A stretch of 64,000 nt of DNA from WHSM01 sp036375165 (lineage in GTDB: Bacteria > Actinomycetota > Actinomycetes > Mycobacteriales > Micromonosporaceae): contig DASUSI010000178.1 of the NCBI GenBank assembly GCA_036375165.1, positions 1-64,000 on the forward strand, written 5' to 3'. Below are positions 17,252 to 26,018 of this stretch, piece by piece. Position numbers and translations under genes: made by a program. The notes beneath the pieces are model-generated. The model saw only the letters and a list, made by a program, of their open reading frames with translations. It was not told the origin of the DNA and searched no databases. Numbering within the stretch: the first letter of the stretch is position 1; each line of letters starts with the position of its first letter.

Positions 17252-17743
17252 ATGACGCTGCGCCGAGTCAAGGACAACGAGTACGTCGAGGAGCATGGCG
17301 GGGACTACGAGGACTTCGAGCCCGGCATGGTGATCCGGCACTGGCCGGGCCGCACCCTCTCCGAGGCCGACAACACCTGGTTGACCCTGCTGACGATGAA
17401 CCAGCACCCGCTGCACTTCGACCAGAGCTACAGCGCCGGCGCCGAGTACGGGCGGATCCTGATCAACAGTGGCATCACGCTCTGCCTGATCAGCGGGATG
17501 ACCGTGCAGGCGCTGTCCGCGCGGGCCGTGGCCAACCTGGGTTGGGACAAGGTCCGCCTGAAGGCCCCGGTCTTCGTCGGGGACACGCTCTACGCGACGA
17601 GCCGGATCCTGCACAGGCGGCTGTCCAGGTCCCGGCCGGGGCAGGGGATCATCACGGTCGAGACGACCGGCACGAAGTCGACGGGGGAGACCGTCATCGT
17701 CTTCGAACGGTCCTTCATGGTCCGGTGCCGCGAGACGGGCTGA
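17252..17743 (+). CDS. MaoC-like hydratase/dehydratase
   Basis: A 163-residue single hot-dog-fold protein. The segment LTMNQHPLHFDQSYSAGAEYG matches the family active site, where an Asp/Asn and His pair acts on a 3-hydroxyacyl or enoyl-CoA, and INSGITLCLISGMT forms the central helix. It resembles mesaconyl-CoA hydratase-like members, which work together with CitE-like lyases. In the island it would dehydrate the 3-hydroxyacyl-CoA made by the lyase at 13943. A strong ribosome-binding site (CGGAGGAAGACGC) precedes the ATG. It is the last gene of the plus unit; a hairpin begins at its stop. Confidence 0.87.
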   Translation: MTLRRVKDNEYVEEHGGDYEDFEPGMVIRHWPGRTLSEADNTWLTLLTMNQHPLHFDQSYSAGAEYGRILINSGITLCLISGMTVQALSARAVANLGWDKVRLKAPVFVGDTLYATSRILHRRLSRSRPGQGIITVETTGTKSTGETVIVFERSFMVRCRETG

Positions 17744-17769
17744 CCGGGCCGGGGCCTGGTGTCCCGGTC
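17742..17769 (+). terminator. Hairpin at the end of the biosynthetic unit
   Basis: GACCGGG (17742-17748) and CCCGGTC (17763-17769) form a seven-pair stem beginning at the stop codon of the MaoC gene. There is no T-run, as is common for actinomycete terminators. Confidence 0.4.
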
Positions 17770-17856
17770 GTCCCCAACGGCCACGCCGGCGTCACGTCAT
17801 CCACTGTCGTAAGTCTGACCATGGGCGAAATCGGCGGGGTCTGGCAGGATTCGGGC

Positions 17857-19383
17857 ATGACGAGCGAGCAGCAGGCGAAGGTCAGCCACCGCGGCATCCC
17901 CACCAGCACCGAGTTCCGCGAGTTCATGGCCTCCGGATGGGCCAGCGACGACCGGGCGCCCAGCTCCCGCGCGAAGGTCGCCGACCACGCGGCCCGCCGC
18001 CGGGCGGCCCTGTCCCAGCAGTTCCCCGGCGAGCGACTCGTCATTCCCGGCGGCGGCCTGAAAGTCCGCAGCAACGACACCGACCACACCTTCCGACCGC
18101 ACACCGCCTTCGCCTACCTGTCCGGCCTCGGTGCCCACGCCGAGCCCGACACTGTTCTGGTGCTGGATCCGAAGCCCGAGGGCGGTCACCACGCCGTCCT
18201 GTATGTTCGCCCGCTGGCACCCCAGGGCAGCTGGGAGTCCTTCGCCGACTCGCGGCACGGCGAGTTCTGGGTCGGCCCCCGCCCGACCATCGCCGACGTC
18301 GAGTCGCAGCTGGGCCTCACCGCCCGCCACATCGACTCGCTCGCCGACGACCTGGCCAAGGACGACGCCGCCGCCCGGCTGCGCGTGGTCCGGTCGGCTG
18401 ACCCGCAGCTCACCGAGCTCGTCGACACCACGCGCGCCCAGGCGGGGACGTCCCTGTCCGCGCAGCCGGAGGAGGCCGACGACGAGCTGGCCCGCCACCT
18501 GTCCGGGATGCGGATCGTCAAGGACGAGTGGGAGATCGGCGAGATGCGCAAGGCCATCGCCGCCACCCACAAGGGCTTCGAGGGGATCATCGCTTCCCTG
18601 CCCGAGGCGGTGCGCAAGGGTCGCGGCGAGCGGTGGATCGAGGGCGTGTTCGGCCTGTACGCCCGCCACGAGGGCAACGGGGTCGGGTACGAGTCGATCT
18701 GCGCGTCCGGCGACCACGCCAACACCATCCACTGGACGAAGAACACCGGCGAGGTCCGCGCGGGCGACCTGATCCTGGTCGATGCCGGGGTCGAGATCGA
18801 CTCCCTGTTCACCGCCGACATTACCCGTACCCTCCCGGTGACCGGTCGCTTCACCGACGTCCAGCGCAAGATCCACGACGCGGTCTACGAGGCGCAGCAA
18901 GCCGGCATGGCCGCGGTGAAGCCCGGCAACAAGTTCAGCGACATCCACGCCGCCGCGAACGAGGTCATCGCGCGGCGCCTGCACGAGTGGGGGCTGCTGC
19001 CCGAGGGAGTCACGCTCGAGCAGACCCTCGACCGGGAGCACGGCGGTTGGCACCGCCGCTGGATGGTCCACGGGACCTCCCACCACCTGGGTATGGACGT
19101 GCACGACTGCCAGCTGCTGCTGCGCCAGGACTACCTGGACGGCGAGCTGCGGCCGGGCATGGTCCTCACGGTCGAGCCGGGCCTGTACTTCAAGTCCGAC
19201 GACCTGCTGGCACCGGAGGAGTTCCGTGGCATCGGGGTGCGGATCGAAGACGATGTGTTGGTGACCGAGGACGGTTGCGAGAACCTGTCCGCTGCGATGC
19301 CGCGCACTTCCCACGACGTGGAGGAGTGGATCGCACGGGTGTGGGCGTCTGACGCGTTCGTCACCGGTGGTGAGGGCTCGTGA
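17857..19383 (+). CDS. Xaa-Pro aminopeptidase, M24 family
   Basis: A 508-residue cytosolic metallopeptidase with an aminopeptidase-P N-terminal domain (FRPHTAFAYLSGLGAHAEPD) and a pita-bread catalytic domain. The five metal ligands are seen as Asp in LILVDAGVEIDS, Asp in FTADITRTLPV, His in HGTSHHLGMDVHDC, Glu in LTVEPGLYF and Glu in VRIEDDVLV. It removes an N-terminal residue ahead of proline. I chose the ATG at 17857; an in-frame ATG at 17821 would add twelve residues, and neither has a strong ribosome-binding site. It follows the island, but the 113-base gap and hairpin suggest a separate unit. A role in trimming an island peptide cannot be excluded. Confidence 0.92.
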   Translation: MTSEQQAKVSHRGIPTSTEFREFMASGWASDDRAPSSRAKVADHAARRRAALSQQFPGERLVIPGGGLKVRSNDTDHTFRPHTAFAYLSGLGAHAEPDTVLVLDPKPEGGHHAVLYVRPLAPQGSWESFADSRHGEFWVGPRPTIADVESQLGLTARHIDSLADDLAKDDAAARLRVVRSADPQLTELVDTTRAQAGTSLSAQPEEADDELARHLSGMRIVKDEWEIGEMRKAIAATHKGFEGIIASLPEAVRKGRGERWIEGVFGLYARHEGNGVGYESICASGDHANTIHWTKNTGEVRAGDLILVDAGVEIDSLFTADITRTLPVTGRFTDVQRKIHDAVYEAQQAGMAAVKPGNKFSDIHAAANEVIARRLHEWGLLPEGVTLEQTLDREHGGWHRRWMVHGTSHHLGMDVHDCQLLLRQDYLDGELRPGMVLTVEPGLYFKSDDLLAPEEFRGIGVRIEDDVLVTEDGCENLSAAMPRTSHDVEEWIARVWASDAFVTGGEGS

Positions 19384-19594
19384 CCCGCGTCGCATGGGGC
19401 GTCGCCGGCAGCTCATTCAGGATTCTCCGTGACACACCCCGAATTGCGCGGATCGCGGGCTGACAGCGCCTCGCGCTGTCGGCGGTCGCGGTGCCCGAGG
19501 TGGGTCGCAGTCGCCGGCGGAGCGTGCCTTGACGTTCCGCCGACGACCACGATGGCCGTCTCAACCGGGTCCCCGACCCCGTTTCCACGCACAG

Positions 19595-19620
19595 GCCGGC
19601 TTCCGGTCGGGAAGGCCGGC
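19595..19620. terminator. Hairpin between convergent genes
   Basis: GCCGGCTTCC and GGAAGGCCGGC form a stem with one bulged base, touching the stop codon of the M43 protease gene and facing the M24 gene. It may serve both. Confidence 0.35.
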
Positions 19621-19621
19621 G

Positions 19622-20554
19622 TCAGGCGCGGAACTCCAACCAGTAGTCCCGGGACCGCTCCGCCTGACCCTTGGTCAGCTCGGTGTAGCACTGGTCGTAC
19701 GAGTAGTCCATGAAATTGTGGATCGGGTCGAAGCCCGGGTCGTTCGGGCAGGTGTCCTTGGTCCCGTCAGCCGGGCAGCCGCTGGTCGCGATTTTCATCG
19801 CCGGGGTGTCCTCGACGTAGTCGCCGTTGGCGTTGCAGCCGCCGCTGAACGTGTGGGCGAGCGCGAACCAGTGCCCGACCTCGTGTACCGCGGTGAAGCC
19901 GAGGTCATAGCGGCCCTTGTACCGGTCGGACGTCTTGTACATCGATTCCCAGTCGACGACCAGTCCGTCAAGGTACGCCTTGGCATCGGTCAGCCCCGGG
20001 TAGTACGCCCAGCCGAGGTACGCGCCCGCGGTCGTGGAGTAGTAGTTGAGCGTGCCCATGTCGCCGCGGCGCAGCGTCTGCTTCATCTCACGCTCGCCCG
20101 GGGTGGTGGGACCCGCGTAGAACCACTCGGCGTTGTTCGTCCGCGTGACGCCGACCAGCTCGAACCGGAAGCCCTGGTCGTAGCCACCGTAGAACCCCGA
20201 GTATCCGAGGTTCATGATGCGGATCTGACGGTCGATGTCCGCATCGGACACGTCTCCGATACCGTTGTCGTGCACGACGTGGAACCAGACCGGGACAACC
20301 ACGACGTTGTTCCACTTTTTACCTTTGCCCACGGCACTGGTTGGCAGTTCCTGATAGGTCATGTTCAGGTCAGGCTCTCGTGCGAGGTCACCCTCACCAC
20401 GCGCCATCTCGGGCAGGCCGTCCGGTGACTGGCTGAGCACACCGCCGTCGTCGCACCGGTAGATCTCAGATCCGCTGTCGGCCTGTGCGGGTAACGCGCT
20501 CGCCGCGAGGGCGATCGCGGCGAGCACGAGGAGAGCGCGGATGCGTCTTTGCAT
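19622..20554 (-). CDS. Secreted zinc metalloprotease, M43 (pappalysin-like)
   Basis: A 310-residue protein with a signal peptide (RRIRALLVLAAIALAASALP, cleavage probably after AQA). The zinc motif HEVGHWFALAH (about residues 224-234, HExxHxxGxxH type with Ala in place of Gly) and the Met-turn NFMDYSYDQC place it in the M43/cytophagalysin group. Paired cysteines around GCNANGDYVEDTP and CPADGTKDTC fit the disulfides of this family. The role is extracellular protein cleavage. It lies alone, convergent with the M24 gene, and is followed upstream on the same strand by a secreted lysozyme. Confidence 0.9.
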   Translation of the reverse strand: MQRRIRALLVLAAIALAASALPAQADSGSEIYRCDDGGVLSQSPDGLPEMARGEGDLAREPDLNMTYQELPTSAVGKGKKWNNVVVVPVWFHVVHDNGIGDVSDADIDRQIRIMNLGYSGFYGGYDQGFRFELVGVTRTNNAEWFYAGPTTPGEREMKQTLRRGDMGTLNYYSTTAGAYLGWAYYPGLTDAKAYLDGLVVDWESMYKTSDRYKGRYDLGFTAVHEVGHWFALAHTFSGGCNANGDYVEDTPAMKIATSGCPADGTKDTCPNDPGFDPIHNFMDYSYDQCYTELTKGQAERSRDYWLEFRA

Positions 20555-20760
20555 GTTCCTCCTCCTGGATGTGGTGCGGTTGAGCCCGACCCTGGCACCG
20601 TGGGGAGTCGCCGGTCAAGGTGCCCGACCCGAACCGCACCCCTCAGGCGGTGACGTGGCGGGTCACGTGCCCGAAGCGCGAGCGGTACCGGGCCCGCCAT
20701 GCCCGCGCCCAGCATGGCATCCAGACCGCATCTGCCCGACTCAATCGGGTTACGTCGCGA

Positions 20761-21558
20761 CTACCAGTAGCCGTTGGCGATGGCGACCAGCTGGTTGTAT
20801 TCGCCGTTGAAGGTGTTGCCATCCACGCATCCGTTCACGCCCCACACGTACTCGCAGGACGTGTACTGCCAGAAGGTGTGGAACGACCAACCGGCGGGCA
20901 GCGTCGGTGAGCTCACGCCGTAGTGGGCGACCCACAGCGGGTCCCACTGCGCGAACATGGTGTTGTACCCGGTGCAGCGGTTCCACCAGTCGGCGGTGGT
21001 GTAGATCACCGGGTCCCGGCCGGTCCAGGACCAGTACTCGTTGACGAAGTCGTAGATCCACTGGACCATCTGGCCCTGGGACAGCCCGTAGCAGGTCGCT
21101 CCGTACGGGTTGTACTCGATGTCCAGCGCGGCCGGCAGCGTCTGGTTGTCCGCGGACCACGCACCGCCGTTCTGGAGCAGGAATTGGGCCTGTTCCCGCC
21201 CGCCGGACACGTTGGGCAGCGCGAAGTGGTACGCACCGCGGACCAGACCGGCGTAGTACGAGCCGGTGTACTGCTGGCCGAAGTAGGGATTGCGGTAGGT
21301 CATGCCTTCGGTCGCCTTGACGTACGCGAAGCTGGCACCGTGCGCGGCCACCGCGTTCCAGTCGACGTTGCCCTGGTACGACGCGACGTCGATGCCCCAG
21401 ATGTGACCGTTGGCGTGCGCGGGTGCGGCCGGCACGGTTGCCGCGGCGGTGCCGGCGACCAGCAGCAGGGCGGCGATGAGCAGCCCACGCAGTCGGACCG
21501 GCAGGCTCCGGCGGGGTGGGGCGGGTACGGGGTGCGCACCGGGGTTCGGGTGTGGCAT
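20761..21558 (-). CDS. Secreted GH25 lysozyme-like muramidase
   Basis: A 265-residue protein. The ATG at 21558 follows AAGGAGAAACACCC and leads into a long, arginine-containing signal peptide (SLPVRLRGLLIAALLLVAG, ending APAHA). The mature part starts GHIWGIDVASYQGNVDW and has the GH25 barrel with LPAALDIEYNP, where the Asp and Glu are the expected catalytic pair. Late cysteines (CTGYN, TSCEYVWGVNGC) suggest disulfides. It cleaves the muramic acid linkage of peptidoglycan outside the cell. No cell-wall binding domain follows. Confidence 0.92.
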   Translation of the reverse strand: MPHPNPGAHPVPAPPRRSLPVRLRGLLIAALLLVAGTAAATVPAAPAHANGHIWGIDVASYQGNVDWNAVAAHGASFAYVKATEGMTYRNPYFGQQYTGSYYAGLVRGAYHFALPNVSGGREQAQFLLQNGGAWSADNQTLPAALDIEYNPYGATCYGLSQGQMVQWIYDFVNEYWSWTGRDPVIYTTADWWNRCTGYNTMFAQWDPLWVAHYGVSSPTLPAGWSFHTFWQYTSCEYVWGVNGCVDGNTFNGEYNQLVAIANGYW

Positions 21559-21638
21559 GGGTGTTTCTCCTTTCCGGGGACGACCCGGGCCAATGGGTGG
21601 GTGCGGCGCGGTCGGGGGTGGGGTTCGTACGGCGGTGG

Positions 21639-22454
21639 TCAGACCCGGTAGAGCACCGGGTTGAGGGCGGTGTCGGGGACCTGTCCGGGCTGGGAGCCCG
21701 GAAACCACGCAGCGAGGTCGGCCTTCTGGTGTTCGTTGACCGGCTCGCTGATCACGATGTCGGCGTCGACGTAGATGACCGCCATGGCCCGTCGCAGGGT
21801 GGCGGTCCGGTTCGGTGCGGCGCGGTGGAACGTCCAACCCAGGTGGTAGCTGGCCTCGCCGAGTGCGTACGGCTGTTCCACGACCGGGAAGGCCCGCCCG
21901 GCGAGGGCATCGCCCAGCATGGCCTCGGACGTGTCGCTGATCGGCAGGTCGCGGCCGTACTCGAAACGGTGGCTGCCGGCGGCGAATCCGAGCGGACCCA
22001 TCGCCAGCGGGGTGTTTTGCAGCGGGAGCCACAGGGTGCAGCACCGGTCACCAACCAGCGGCCAGTAGTACCGGTCGGCGTGCCAGGGGGTGTGGCCGCC
22101 ACCGGGCTCCTTGTACAGCGCCTGGTCGTGGTAGAGGCGTACCCCGGTGACCCCCAGCAGTTCCGTTGCGAGCTGGGCGAACCGCTGCGCGAACACCAGT
22201 TCGCGTACCTTCTCGCTGTCCCGCCACAGGTTCGTCACCTGCAGGAACGCTCTGCCGTAGGTGTCACGGTCGGGCAGCGGCACGTGACCGGACTGGCGCC
22301 CGGTCACGATTCGGGTGATCTCTGGTTCGTACTTCCCGACGATCTCGCCGGTCACCACGCTCGGGAGCCTGACGAATCCCTGCTCGGCGAACGTTGCCCG
22401 GTCGCGGCCCGCGAGCGGGTACGGGGTGTCGAGAGTGACGGTCGGGGTCGCCAT
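21639..22454 (-). CDS. PhyH-family Fe(II)/2-oxoglutarate dioxygenase
   Basis: A 271-residue phytanoyl-CoA dioxygenase-like enzyme. The iron site is seen as His and Asp in HTPWHADRYYWPL and the distal His in GWTFHRAAPNRT; the arginine two turns later fits 2-oxoglutarate binding. Members hydroxylate small molecules (ectoine, natural products, lipids); the substrate here is not evident. A GGGGAGG site precedes the ATG. It is divergent from an AraC-type regulator 169 bases away, which suggests that the regulator controls it in response to a small molecule. Confidence 0.88.
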   Translation of the reverse strand: MATPTVTLDTPYPLAGRDRATFAEQGFVRLPSVVTGEIVGKYEPEITRIVTGRQSGHVPLPDRDTYGRAFLQVTNLWRDSEKVRELVFAQRFAQLATELLGVTGVRLYHDQALYKEPGGGHTPWHADRYYWPLVGDRCCTLWLPLQNTPLAMGPLGFAAGSHRFEYGRDLPISDTSEAMLGDALAGRAFPVVEQPYALGEASYHLGWTFHRAAPNRTATLRRAMAVIYVDADIVISEPVNEHQKADLAAWFPGSQPGQVPDTALNPVLYRV

Positions 22455-22623
22455 CGCAGCCTCCCCAGGCGACTGACCTCACGGTCGTGGTGCATCCCAG
22501 GATCGGGGCGGCGGGACCGGAAAACCACGCCAGAAGTGGCCGGTTCCGATGCTCGATTTGTCTATTTAATGGAGTCTGGCATGTTCTGGGGGATTCTCGT
22601 ACTGTCACGATGTGCGGGCCGTC

Positions 22624-23496
22624 ATGGAGCACCTCACGGTTGCCACCGGGACGTCGTTCCGCGTCCAACTCAGGCGCGAACCACGGTTCGCCTTCGAGTG
22701 GCACTTTCACCCCGAGTACGAGTTGACTCTGGTCACGGCTGGTGCTGGTCGCCGGTACGTCGGCGACGTGATGGAGCCGTACCAGCCCGGTGACCTGGTA
22801 CTGGTGGGACCGGAGATGCCGCACACCTGGCAGTCGGATTCCGCGAGCTGGTCCGAGGCGGTGGTGGTCCAGTTCCGGCGCGACTTTCTCGGCCCTGGGC
22901 TGTGGCGGGCGCCGGAGCTCGCCGACGTCAGCGTCCTGCTGTCCCGTGCCAACCGAGGACTGGCCTTTCCCGACGGACCCACCGAGTCGGTGTTCGCACT
23001 CGCCACAGAACCGGACGCCACGCTGCGGCTGCTCGCGCTGCTCCCCGTGCTCGTCACTCTGACCAGGGCGACGGCACGACCACTGGCCAGCGAAGGCTAC
23101 GCGCCACGGCTTGACGAACATGCCCGGCGGCGCATCGACGCGGTGTGTCGGTACCTCGCCGAGCACCACACCGGCCCGGTCCCGCTCAGCGAGGCCGCCC
23201 GGATCGCCAACCTCACGCCGGCGGCGTTCTGCCGGTTCTTTCGGCGGGCGACCGGTCACACCCTCACCGGGTACCTCACGCTGCTACGGATCGGCGCCGC
23301 GCGCCGACAACTCATCGAGACCGATCGTCCGGTCACCCAGATCGCCGCCGACTGCGGATTCGCCAGCCTGTCCCACTTCAACCGGACGTTCCGCCGGCTC
23401 ACCGGCGAGTCGCCGCGTCAGTTCCGTCGAGCCTTCCCATCCGACGTCCGGCTCCCCACCGCTTGCGAGCCTGGTGGATCGGGCGGTCCGAGGTGA
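22624..23496 (+). CDS. AraC-family transcriptional regulator
   Basis: A 290-residue regulator. The N-terminal cupin sensor has FEWHFHPEYELTLV and YQPGDLVLVGPEMPHTW, whose histidines form the usual ligand pocket. The C-terminal AraC/XylS domain has two helix-turn-helix motifs, LSEAARIANLTPAAFCRFFR and ITQIAADCGF-type DRPVTQIAADCGFASLSHFN. It probably senses a sugar-like or other small ligand. I chose the ATG at 22624; a GTG at 22612 would add four residues. Divergent from the PhyH gene, its most likely target. It ends one base before the convergent metal ATPase gene. Confidence 0.92.
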   Translation: MEHLTVATGTSFRVQLRREPRFAFEWHFHPEYELTLVTAGAGRRYVGDVMEPYQPGDLVLVGPEMPHTWQSDSASWSEAVVVQFRRDFLGPGLWRAPELADVSVLLSRANRGLAFPDGPTESVFALATEPDATLRLLALLPVLVTLTRATARPLASEGYAPRLDEHARRRIDAVCRYLAEHHTGPVPLSEAARIANLTPAAFCRFFRRATGHTLTGYLTLLRIGAARRQLIETDRPVTQIAADCGFASLSHFNRTFRRLTGESPRQFRRAFPSDVRLPTACEPGGSGGPR

Positions 23497-23497
23497 C

Positions 23498-25852
23498 TCA
23501 GCCGGGCGAGGCCGAGGCGGTCCGGGCAGCGGTTGTCGCCGGCTCGGGCAGCAGGCTGAAGGCGCCTTCCTCCTCCTGGGCGTTGTGCAGCCGCAGGATC
23601 GCGTACAGCCCATAGAGCAGACGTCGCAGATCCACCACGTCCTCGGGCTCCGGTGGCGCGTCACCGAGATCGTCGAGGATGTGTCGCAGCCGGGTCACCT
23701 GGTGTTCGATTTCGGCATGGGTGCGGCTGAGCCCACCGGTTGGGTCCAACCCGCCGAGTGCCCGCGCCATGATCGGCAACAGTTCCGCCTCCTCGGCCCG
23801 TTCGTGCGGCAACAGGTCCGCCTCCAGCCGGTCCGCCAGCTTGCGGACCGGATCAAGGTCGCAGTCGTGGGCGGTCAGGGTGTCGGCGACCGCGCGTACC
23901 TGTTCCACGATCGGGCGGACCGCGCGGTGCTGGGTGTGCAACCGGCGGGCGGTGTCCACGTCGGCGGGTGCCATCCGTACCGCGTGGACCCGGGCCGGCA
24001 GCAGCACCGTCAGCGCGATTGCGATGGCCGCGACGTCGATGATTTCCTGAAGCACCGCTCCGGCGGCGGGCGGCAACTGGCCCAGCGCCGCAGCGACCAT
24101 CGCCGCGAGCGACATCCCCATCCCGGCGACCACCGCGCGCCAGGCGATCCGGCGGGACCGGCCGGCGATCAGGATGGCGTCGGCAAGGGTGTCGACGCGG
24201 TCACTGGTCAGCACGACATCCGCGGCTTCGGCGGCCACGGTCACACCCCGGGCGGCCAGTGCCACCCCAACGCCGGCCGCGGCCAGCGCGGGCGCGTCGT
24301 TGATTCCGTCACCGGCCATGATGGTGGGTGCCATGGCCTGCTCGGCACGCACGATGTCCAGCTTGTCGGCGGGGTCCCGTTCCGCCTGTACCGCGTCGAC
24401 CCCCACGATCCGTCCCACCGTCTCCGCCGCGTCGGCCCGGTCGCCGGTCACCAGTACCACCCGGGTGATCCCGGCGGCCCGCAGCGCCCGGACCATCCGT
24501 GGAGCGTCCGGCCGGAGCGGATCCTCCAGCAGCAGCACCCCCACCGGTACGCCGTCGACCGCGACGAACACGGTCAGCGAACCGTCCAGGGCCGCCCGTC
24601 GCCGGGCATGGCGAACCCACGCCGGTGCCGGACCCGACACCACCCAGGACGCCTTGCCCAGCCGGACCCACCGGCCGCCGACCAGCCCCTCCACGCCGTA
24701 CCCGGACCGCTCGCTCACCCGCTCGGGTTCCCGCAGCGGGATGCCCCGCTCCCGTGCCGCCGCCACGATCGCCCCGGCGAGCACGTGCGCGGACGTCTGG
24801 TCCAACGACCCGGCAAACCCCAACACCTCGTCGGCGTCGATCTCGCCGCCGGCCGTGATGACATCCGCGAGCGTCGGCTGGCCCCGGGTCAGCGTGCCGG
24901 TCTTGTCGAACAGCAGCACCCGCCCGGCCGCCAGTCGCTCCAGCGCCGAGCCGCCCTTGACCACGACTCCGCAGCGCGCCGCCCGGGACAACCCCGACAT
25001 GATCGCGATCGGTACGGCCAGCAGCAGCGGACACGGTGTGGCTACCACCAGCACCGCCACCGCGCGTACCGGGTCGCCGGTGAACGCCCAAGCCGCACCG
25101 GCCAGCAGCAGGGTGAGTGGGACGAAAGCAGCCGCGAACCGGTCCGCCACCCGGACGAACGGGGCGCTGCCGGCCTCGACCTGAGCGACCAGGCGGACCA
25201 GGCCCGCGTAGGTGGACTGGGCCGCGACCGCGGTGGCCACCATTTCCATCGGTGCCCCGGCGTTCACCACGCCGCTGCGCACGTCCTCACCGGGACGGCG
25301 CTCCACCGGCAGTGCCTCGCCGGTCAGCGCTGACTCGTCGAGTACCGCCGTGGTCGAAAGTCGGCCGTCCACCGGCACGATCTCGCCGGAACCGACCAGC
25401 AGCCGTTCCCCGCGTGCCACCTCGTCGACCGGAACCTGCACCACACCGTCCGCGCTCAGGCGTCGAGCCGCCCGTGGCGCCCGCGCCACCAGCAGACTGA
25501 GTTCGCGTCGTGCCCGGGCGGTGGCCCGGGACTCCAGCAGCACACCGCTGGCCAGCATCACCGCGATCACTGCTCCGGCGAAGGGCTCGTCGACCAGCAG
25601 CGCACCCACGAGCGCCAGCCAGGCGATGACGTCGACGCTGGGCTGGCGGCGGCGGGCCGCGTCGAGCAGCGACAGGGTGGAGTGGATCAGTCCGAGCAGG
25701 GTGGTCGCCACCCACAGCCACCTCGCGACGCTTCCGGCGCCCGCGACCGCCGCGACTATCCCCGCCGAGGTGAGCAGCGACGAGATGGCGAACAATGCCG
25801 TGGCCCGATAGCCGTGGAGCCGGTTCGTAGGCGTCCCGCCACCGTCACCCAT
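23498..25852 (-). CDS. P-type metal ATPase with C-terminal hemerythrin domain
   Basis: A 784-residue P1B-type pump. No N-terminal metal-binding domain is present. The transmembrane metal site is ATPCPLLLAVP (about residue 271, TPCP form of the CPx motif), the phosphorylated aspartate is in LFDKTGTLTRG (about 315), and the hinge is MAGDGINDAPALA (about 514). From about residue 640 an additional helical domain carries TQHRAVRPIVEQ, LLPHERAEEAELLP, RTHAEIEHQ and ILRLHNAQEEEGAF. This His/Glu pattern is that of a di-iron hemerythrin. The fusion suggests a pump regulated by, or acting with, iron or oxygen sensing; the transported metal is uncertain. The ATG at 25852 follows GGGGAGACGGC. Confidence 0.9.
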   Translation of the reverse strand: MGDGGGTPTNRLHGYRATALFAISSLLTSAGIVAAVAGAGSVARWLWVATTLLGLIHSTLSLLDAARRRQPSVDVIAWLALVGALLVDEPFAGAVIAVMLASGVLLESRATARARRELSLLVARAPRAARRLSADGVVQVPVDEVARGERLLVGSGEIVPVDGRLSTTAVLDESALTGEALPVERRPGEDVRSGVVNAGAPMEMVATAVAAQSTYAGLVRLVAQVEAGSAPFVRVADRFAAAFVPLTLLLAGAAWAFTGDPVRAVAVLVVATPCPLLLAVPIAIMSGLSRAARCGVVVKGGSALERLAAGRVLLFDKTGTLTRGQPTLADVITAGGEIDADEVLGFAGSLDQTSAHVLAGAIVAAARERGIPLREPERVSERSGYGVEGLVGGRWVRLGKASWVVSGPAPAWVRHARRRAALDGSLTVFVAVDGVPVGVLLLEDPLRPDAPRMVRALRAAGITRVVLVTGDRADAAETVGRIVGVDAVQAERDPADKLDIVRAEQAMAPTIMAGDGINDAPALAAAGVGVALAARGVTVAAEAADVVLTSDRVDTLADAILIAGRSRRIAWRAVVAGMGMSLAAMVAAALGQLPPAAGAVLQEIIDVAAIAIALTVLLPARVHAVRMAPADVDTARRLHTQHRAVRPIVEQVRAVADTLTAHDCDLDPVRKLADRLEADLLPHERAEEAELLPIMARALGGLDPTGGLSRTHAEIEHQVTRLRHILDDLGDAPPEPEDVVDLRRLLYGLYAILRLHNAQEEEGAFSLLPEPATTAARTASASPG

Positions 25853-26005
25853 GCCGTCTCCCCAGCGCAGCCCGCCACCACGACCACTCACCGGACTCCC
25901 GGGTCCACCCTGACGCGGCAAATGACCTCCCGGCGAGGGCCGAAGGTCACCCGGCGGGGCCGCGTCACACCGCGTGCCCACCCCACCCATCGCTCGCCGT
26001 CACGG

Positions 26006-26011
26006 TACTGT
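26006..26011 (+). promoter_or_regulatory. -10 box of a leaderless transcript
   Basis: TACTGT lies seven bases before the GTG at 26019, the usual spacing for transcription starting at the start codon in actinomycetes. Confidence 0.55.
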
Positions 26012-26018
26012 CCTGTTC

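Noticed and set aside
16138..17856. N-terminal extension of the M24 peptidase frame back to 16138
   Set aside because: The extension is an arginine-rich shadow of the ATP-grasp and MaoC genes; peptidase homology starts after 17857.
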